Assembly (NCBI RefSeq): GCF_001039355.2
Contig: NW_019775526.1
Location: 119,002 to 183,001, forward strand
Length of the DNA stretch: 64,000 nucleotides
Source of the DNA: Lingula anatina
Taxonomy: Eukaryota > Brachiopoda > Lingulata > Lingulida > Lingulidae
Direction of reading: 5' to 3'
Positions 56,701 to 64,000 of the stretch are shown piece by piece. Every line of letters starts with the position of its first letter. The first letter of the stretch is position 1. The notes below the pieces were generated by a model. That model was given only the letters and a program-made list of their open reading frames with translations. It did not search any database and was not told the DNA's origin. A program made the translations under genes and the position numbers.

Positions 56701-59281
56701 CATATCCTTTCAATTTTGTTTCTTTCAGCTCCTGATCATTGATAGCCGCTCGTTCCTGGAGTACAATACTTGTAACATAATCAATGCAGTGAATGTCTGC
56801 TGCTCCAAGTTGGTGAAGAGAAGACTACAGCAAGATAAGGTCAGTAACGATTACATTATTGACATAGATGTGAAGCCTTCCACACACATCAACTGGGGTT
56901 GATGTCACGAAAATGATGGAGACCTGTCAAATTTGTACTCTCCACCTTTGAAAATGTTGCATTTTCTTTGCCTAAATATCCTGCATAGCTATTTATCTTT
57001 CGCAATTCAGCCCTTAAAACAGTAAAGCCCTTCAATAATAGTTTCTGATCTTGATATTTCCATCTGACATATAGAGGCATACGTGGCACTCTAAGTGACT
57101 CCCCATACCAATTGCTTGTCTTTATCGATAAGAAGAAAAATTAGACAATGCAATATTAAAAGGATGAAGATAGGTCTGGATTTTGCAATAGGAAGCAGTT
57201 GTGTCTGTTTGGCCTCTCACTATCTTGAGTGAGGAGCAACTACAATTTGGTGTGCTGCTCGCTCTTGTTTCAAGTAACTTATCTTTCCCATTGCTGTTGT
57301 GAAGATCAACAAGGACCCTCCTTCATTGTGAGTGGTGTTGACAACTACCTCGTACAGTGAGTCAGTGCTACAGCAATGTCAAAGCAGTCGTAAAACCTCT
57401 GCTTCATAATCATTCTTACAAATATAAACACAACACGTCATACCTGCCCACTGAGAGAGTGTAGCAAGGTGTTAGTGTGAAGAAATTGGTTTTTTCATCG
57501 TCTCTAGCGTAATGATGGTAGAAAAATTGATATGTGGAACATGTGATTAAAGAATATGTGATTAAGGTAGTTTGATGAAGGGTTGAAACATCACACTTCA
57601 TAGTTAAAAAAAACTGTCAAGAAACCTTTTTTTACTGAGGTGTTGTTAGATTAATTTTTTTACTTTGTTAAGAGAAAAGAGAAAGGAGTTGTTACAGAGA
57701 AAACCTACGAATGTTGATAAAATTATTTCTGTTGTTTAAATTCCCAGGATTCCCTGTTCTCAGGATGGTTGGTTCCAAAAGTTGTACTGAACATTTAAGA
57801 AGTTGCACTCTGTTTATCTTGAATGATTTGCTATCTGCCTTTAATGTGATTTTGGCGCATGAATTGCTGTTGTTCATTCATTTCATACTAAAATCTACAG
57901 ATTGTGTATCTGACATTTTCAGTCTGTATTACATTGTCAGCTGGTTTGACTTTTCTATCACACTCCCTTGAAAGATTCAGAAATGACATTTGACTTTGTA
58001 AAGGATTCCATGTCAGTTTCTTAGAACTCCTTGCATGATAATTGTGCCTTTCTCAATTAAATGACATCTTGTTAGCTTCAAGGTGTGTTTTGTGGTAAGT
58101 TACCAAAGGCGCATCTACCATCAGGCCATCTTGTTATAAAACATGGTGTGTTCTCCAGGCTTTAGCTGAAATTACAAGCATCTTGCACATGTTAATGCAT
58201 TTTTTTTTTTGTTGCTCTTCAAGCATATCTGTTTAAAAGGCAGATCGTGTATCTGACTTGGGATAGAGTTATTTCCTACATCATAAATGGAAATGTTTAT
58301 TAGTGGTTTTGATTATCAGAAGAGATAATCCCATCATCCCTTGATATTTTTTTGAGATGAAATGAAAGATAGAATGTGTTCTGAAAAATTCAAATCATTC
58401 AGTAACATGATGTTAAAGGAAATGATATTCAACAGCTTAAAACTTAAACCGGAGTTAAAAATGTAAGTGATGAGATATAACTTGCATTTTTTTCACCTGA
58501 AGCAGCAAAACCCGTGTATAGAATATAAGTATGAATGAGATTAATCAAATTAGATTAAGAGATGTAGGGATGCACTTCTAGATACCGGATACATAAATTC
58601 TAATTAGTCTCTGAGGGGCAGTGCGAAGTGAGTCACTGGTGAAAAATGAACTGGAGGGCAGGTGGACTGTCCACCTGGCTCCAACCCTGCTGGTCAGCTC
58701 AGCTGCAGGACACCTGGAAAACCAATTCTGTAGGTGGCCCCAGGCACTAATTCCATGATTTAGATAAGATATAGATACAGCAGATTCCTAGAAGCCTGGA
58801 TAGAGGGAGCTTTTTGAAGTAGTAGCACTTCGGCCTAGACTGATTTCAGGGTTTTTGAGTCATTTTGTTTTTTGATTTCACTTAGAAGGGTGCATGTGCC
58901 CTGAGGGGAAAAGTTAGCCACATAAGATTTAACATGATGAATCATAAAAATATGCCTAAAAAGAGATTTTTAAAAGTGATATTTGACTTCTTGAAAATTC
59001 ATGCATAAGTTTTAGAGTGATTGGGTTCTACTTGACTCATGACATAGGAATTGACCTGAGAGTGATTGTGTGTGCCTGACCCCTCTTGTCATGTCATTTA
59101 ACCGCATGATACCCAGAAACCTAGTACCATGGCAGCAATTCACAGCATCCCAGCCATCCATCAACATACAACTGCCCTGTCACACACAGCACTTCATTGG
59201 AGTGTCCCAATTCATTTACCCCTTCATTAGTCACACCCTCTTCTGGTCAGACATGTGGTGAAAAGAATGGAGTATAGCATC

Positions 59282-59327
<46 letters not shown>

Positions 59328-61648
59328 ACGCATGTCACTATCAAACTTATCCTTGGTTCTACATGTGCTTGTGTTTCTTTTCTTATGTGTGTGGTTGTGT
59401 TTGTTGGATAGATGAGGTTTACTGCAATTCTTTATACTTTGATTTTTGAATTTCTTTTTGCTCTGTTACTCTCTGTGTGTGTCTTGACCATTCACGTGGA
59501 TGTGTGTACTCATGCTTGCGTGTGCACTTCCCCGTACACTGATTGTGTCCTTATTGCTTTTGCTGTTTGTGTGTTGGCCCTGCAGAAGAATGTGTGCGGC
59601 AGATCTCCCCTGCTGCTTTCTGTATGTCTATTTGTGTGAGTAATGTTTTGACTTGCCTGACCACAAGCCACTTAAATAACATGATATTCCTCTAGTGCAC
59701 TCACACACAACCACCAGCAAACGCCACAGATATGATACCTAGTGTACTCAGAGAAATGAAAACAAAAGATTCCGTATCCACACATGTTGCAATGTTATTT
59801 GAAAGATGTGCAGTCTCTCTCGCTGCATGCTTATTATTACAGTAATGTTTCATTATCTGCCTTCTTTACATCAAGAGGGCTTGCTTCCAGGAAATGTGTT
59901 CTTTGATAGTTTGAGATATCGATATTGCAAACACTGTGTATGTTTTTGGAACAAAACGGACTTCCATTAGAGGAGTAACTAAAGAACATTTGTTTTGTTG
60001 AAAAGAAACTCCTTGTATTACTTTCAGTTGTGCAGGGATGTTTTTCTTAGTTTACATCAATAATTCAATGACATTGCCGATTGTGTGTGCACAGACATAA
60101 CCAGGGCCTCGCAGAAAGCGCAAAAAGATTGCGTGTGAACTAAAACAAGCATGTCTTGAGGTGAACCCCGATAGTTGCACTCTGGAACACAAAACCAACT
60201 GAAACAGAAAAAGTGTTTGCCTACACTTTCGATCACCCAGGAATAATGTTTGCCATAGTTTTGTTACTTATCCTAGTGTTGCAATTATCCCAATGACCTG
60301 CTGGTGTGCTGGCGTCTCCCTGTCTTTTTAGTCCACACCCCGAAGGCACTCACTCACTGGGGGTAGATATACACACACACACACACACTGGTGAAGCGAA
60401 AATTTTCCAGGATAACGGTGACATTTCCCTTTTCATGTTGTGTCTATATAGCTCTGTATGTGTGTGACTCATCTATCATTTAGGCAAGTATATTGCGAAG
60501 GAAACAAAACCTGTTGTGGTAATTGTGGGAAATTCATTGGTGGTAAAGAAAATTAAAGTTTGATGCTGGAAAGGTTTACTTTTTTACCTCTTTGTTGTCT
60601 GTGGACAAGGGTGTCTGGCTGGACAGTCGCCTTTTGTGTGCAGTGTTCATTTCCCAAAATTTTTGATTAGGTTTTGAATTGCTTGGTAAAAATGATTGGG
60701 CCAAAAATAAAATATAATGGATAAATAGATAAATATAAAGAAGAAAGAAATGTAAGAAATGTTCACAATGTGGTACAAAGAAAAAATAATGACATACAAT
60801 AAAAGTTGCACAAAAAATTAAAAAAAAAAAGAAAAGAAAAAAGGGAAATATTTAAAATATTAGGAAATGAAAAAAAATTAGATAAAAGTTTTTAGAAGTT
60901 TTGTAAGGATGCATTATTTTCAAGTTTGTTTAATTATATAATTTTAAAATTTCACTGCATGATGTAATTATGCATGGAAATGAGGTGAAAGAATTTGCAA
61001 TGAAATTATGTTTTTCAATTCATTGAAAGGTAACTGTATAGCTGAACTGCATTGCAATTAATTAGGTTTTATATGCATTGTGACTAATCAAGTGTAACTT
61101 ATGCAACCGATCTGCTTTCACAAGCCCTTATTGTCCTAGGTGTGAATTGCAGGGGTCTTATTCGTGAGCTTGTTCTATAGAAAACAACCTCGGCGTCAAC
61201 AGTATTGATTAACCTACCTACGGCAAACATGTTGCTTTCTAGAAAATAGTTTGTTTTTTCCTCCCCTTGATTGAAGCCGCACATTTAGTTGGGTTTTTGT
61301 CACAGACAGGTGCCCCTACATGGCCTGCCTCGCAACTAGAGTGTAAATCACTTCAAAATAATATCATCATCTGGTGGGTAATCTTAATAATAATTGTTGC
61401 AGGGGATGATTAATATTCATCAGCATTGGTGAGTCATCCTTTCAAGCTACCTTGTTATTTGCTTTCCATGCAGGTCACTGTGCGAGAGCTGCTGTCACAA
61501 GCATGTGAGTTCGACTTGGACCAAGACTACCAGATTATAGTGTACGACCAGTGCACGGAGAACCCAGAGACCCTCACCGAGGACTGCTTTCTGGTGGTGC
61601 TGCTCAAGAAATTGTCCGCTGCATTTAACAGCGTAAAAATGTTGAAAG
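53785..61648 (+). CDS. MAP-kinase phosphatase, DUSP8/DUSP16 type (5' part)
   Basis: Dual-specificity phosphatase of the group that inactivates JNK and p38. Three coding exons are in the window: 53,785-53,868 (28 residues; the exon itself starts at 53,751), 56,729-56,839 (37 residues) and 61,474-61,648 (58 residues plus one base). They join in frame as the N-terminal rhodanese/CH2 domain: IIDSRSFLEYNT, then the kinase-docking motif VKRRLQQDK (basic KRR), then IIVYDQCTE and EDCFLVVLLKKL. The SRSFxEYN and CCSKLVKRRLQQ segments are closest to human DUSP8, with DUSP16 next. The catalytic HCxxGxxR domain is not in the window; the last donor (AAAG|GTAAGT) leads off the right edge. The ATG at 53,785 is the first in frame; a second Met at residue 12 is possible. 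Confidence 0.9.
53869..56728 (+). other. DUSP intron 2
   Basis: No supported exon. Two overlapping short frames at 54,601-55,079 have no domain. The stretch 55,740-56,560 is of higher complexity and less AT-rich than the flanks and could be a conserved non-coding element, which only comparison can show. Confidence 0.45.
58629..58716. promoter_or_regulatory. intronic AP-1 and E-box cluster
   Basis: It holds a consensus AP-1 site TGAGTCA (58,629-58,635) within AGTGAGTCACT, a 19-base perfect palindrome CAGGTGGACTGTCCACCTG (58,659-58,677) made of two facing E-boxes, then CAGCTG (58,700-58,705) and CACCTG (58,711-58,716). All fall within 88 bases that are much less AT-rich than the intron around them. 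Enhancer function is inference. Confidence 0.4.
59283..59324. repeat. TG microsatellite
   Basis: About 40 bases of (TG)n inside DUSP intron 3, followed by CGCACGCATG. Reading it in frame gives only an artefactual Cys-Val repeat. Confidence 0.95.
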
Positions 61649-64000
61649 GTAAGTGGGACTGTTTTTATCTCTCTGACGCAGAACTTAGCTGCTTAGATGT
61701 ACGTATAATAAGACGTTGTATGCAATCTGTAATTTTCTTATCTGGTTGATAAGGTGACGAAAAGAGATTTGAACAATAATGAAGCACTTTGCAGTCTGTT
61801 CTCAGGTGCTTAATTGAAACATAAGTTTAGTTTCTAATAATTATTATGCAGTAATGGAAGGGAAGATTTTCTCATTTTGATGCAGCAACAGATTTTTTAT
61901 GATAAAAGGAAATGTAATGATATTTCTGTTATCTGCAATTTTACATTATAATGGATATTTTTGATATTCAAATGGAACCACTGAAACACTGTATATTTAA
62001 AAAAAATTTGCTATCTGGGAAAATTAATTGTAGCATTTTTTCTTTGCACATTTATATCATGAGCGCAATGAAAACCTCTGCAGCACATACTGAATATGAG
62101 ATTAAATCCTTTATTATGGTCATAATGATAATAGAGATGAAAGGATTTAAGCAATTTTGCCACCATATGCCTGTCTCATTATATATTGACTCATCCTTGC
62201 CCAACTTTGAAACTGACCTCAGTCAAAAGCAATTTATGGGAAATTGTTACCAGTTTCAGGGGCTTGGCTGTTGTTTATCCTGGTTGTTGAATTTTACTGT
62301 ATTTTTTGTATAATTCGAGGGATGGTTTATGTAAGTGGAATTAATCATCAACATGCAAGAACTTATACTGTGCAAAAAGTTCATTAAGTATAAAATATTG
62401 TTGGAAGAATGCATTAAAAAAAGTTGACAGTATAGAAAATTTTTATGCAAGTAATTTTTGTCAGTGTCAATATACATTAAACTGGATTTTTTCAGCTCTA
62501 GAACACTTTCAAAACACTTGATTTGACTTTGGGTCTTATTACCTTCTAATTAAGTTCAAATTATAAAACAGTGGTATTAAAGAAACATAGCAACTGAGTT
62601 GTTTCTTAGGCAAAACCTGGTCATGGTTTTCTAAAAATTGAAAATACTTAAAAAATATGTTTTTGTCATAAACGCCCTATTAGACTCCTTAGATCAGGAT
62701 CATAAAGTGCACTGGCTGCCAGTTACTTCACAGAAATTTAAGCCCCAGAGTCGAACACTTGAAATAAACAAATAAATGAGTAAATGTGTCAACAAACAGT
62801 TCAGCAAAGAAGCCACACTCGAAGGTCCAAAGTCTAGGCTCTAGTTTGAATATGATGTCATATCATTTACAGCTTTGATTATTATTTAGATTGCTGATGC
62901 AGAATATATCAGAATGTGACTCGTTGCAAGTTGTTCACTGTATAAAATGGGATAAATTTAACTGATTACTCTTTTTTTACAACATGGTTTATAGCGTCAT
63001 TGACAAATAATATGCTGCTGATGTAATTAAATAGTTTACATTATTCCAAAATGATTCTCTCAAAGTGAAAGTGAAAAGAAAGGTAACAATTTCTACATTA
63101 AAGTATTAAAGTTGACTATTTTTGACTGACACCATTAATCAGATTAATCAAAATGATAGTGAAATAAATGCGCAAAAGTTCAAGCTTTCAGGATGTTTAG
63201 TAAAGTTTATTGCTAATCAAGCTTTTGTTTGCTTTGATCTCGTATGAGTCAGCGAGAATAAAAAGCACTGATGTTGAGGGACAGGGAAAAGCCAGTTTCT
63301 TGCTGTGTTCTTTGATATCTTTGATTTCCATCCTGTCGTAGCCAGGTTCTGCATTACACTACCTGTGCGGGGCTGTTCCAATCAATTCTCCAGCTCACAG
63401 TGATTTCCTTTTGAAGTGACCAGAGTTTTAGATCCCTATTGATCTGTTCTCTCCAGGTAATGAAGAATTAGGCAAAATTATGCCCATCACTGTAATGATT
63501 TATGAGCATGGACTTGAGATTTGCCATATGCAATTAGTTCGACTCGTTATGCCATAGATAATAGAAGGTAATCCGGGCTCTTCATTGACTGACTGACGAT
63601 GAATCATTGGTCAAACTCTCATTGAAAGCAAAGAGCTTTTGGTTCTGTTTTTGGTGTATGAGTGTGTGTGTGTGTGTAAGTGTGATCTGCTAAACTACTG
63701 GTTAATTTACACTAAATTAGACCAAAATAGGCCCAGAATTCGATGGACTAATTCAATAATACGAAATAAGCATGCTCAGCACGAATTAAAGTTTTCCCAC
63801 GGAAATTATGGCCCTCTAGTGATCTGCTCCCGGGAACTTCAAAAGCTTACTTACTATATCACTATCACCACTGATCATTTTCTGCAATAAAAACCGTCTG
63901 ATAAATGAAATGCAGTTTATGATTCGTTTTCCCTCCAAGCCTTTGGAAAATGAATAAAAGCAGCTTTGCATTTTAAGTCTTTTCATCACATTTTCTCTCT
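61649..64000 (+). other. DUSP intron 4, runs off the right edge
   Basis: No further DUSP exon is visible. The expected next segment of the family (GGFxxF...CPGLCE, then the catalytic domain) was not found in any frame. There is a short (TG)n near 63,664-63,677. Confidence 0.5.

Larger units (their letters stand above)
56840..61473 (+). other. DUSP intron 3
   Basis: A 4.6-kb intron with no supported exon. It holds a candidate AP-1/E-box enhancer (58,629-58,716), a (TG)n run at about 59,283-59,324 and (AC)n at about 60,370-60,388. Confidence 0.5.

Noticed and set aside
59255-59449. Frame encoding a Cys-Val repeat
   Set aside because: Artefact of reading through a (TG)n microsatellite.

Overview
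This is a window of animal nuclear DNA. It is AT-rich, with spliced genes (GT..AG introns of about 70 bp to several kb), abundant microsatellites and small TIR transposons. Protein similarity points to a marine invertebrate, most likely a lophotrochozoan or a non-vertebrate deuterostome; I cannot name the species. All identifications are from recognised motifs and family knowledge, with no database search.

Layout: (1) 1-19,216 is AT-rich sequence with no gene I can support, holding simple repeats, a degenerate tandem array and one small hAT-like MITE. (2) 19,217-34,677 is one locus present twice in direct orientation, about 97% alike by eye. Each copy carries an 11-exon minus-strand gene for a cysteine-rich single-pass membrane protein and, head to head with it, the 5' end of a katanin p60 gene. 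The copies abut at a single N (26,269), so they are probably two uncollapsed haplotypes. The second copy holds two transposon insertions absent from the first, each with a clean target-site duplication. (3) The katanin p60 gene (KATNAL1/KATNA1 type) runs on to 39,070. Its P-loop/pore-loop exon is present twice in tandem (37,066-37,224 and 37,292-37,450). The two versions encode nearly the same 53 residues with almost saturated synonymous change, which points to mutually exclusive splicing. This is the most interesting signal in the window. (4) 40,300-41,514 is an intronless gene for mitochondrial trans-2-enoyl-CoA reductase (MECR). (5) 43,090-64,000 is the 5' part of a MAP-kinase phosphatase gene (DUSP8/DUSP16 type): a promoter and noncoding first exon (in a 4-kb block again present twice next to an N), then three coding exons for the rhodanese/CH2 half. 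The phosphatase domain lies beyond the right edge.

The genes do not form one pathway: microtubule severing, mitochondrial fatty-acid synthesis and MAPK feedback are simply neighbours. Three of the four Ns sit exactly at repeat junctions, so apparent duplications here should be read as assembly structure unless long reads show otherwise. The tandem katanin exons are the exception, because they are far too diverged to be alleles.
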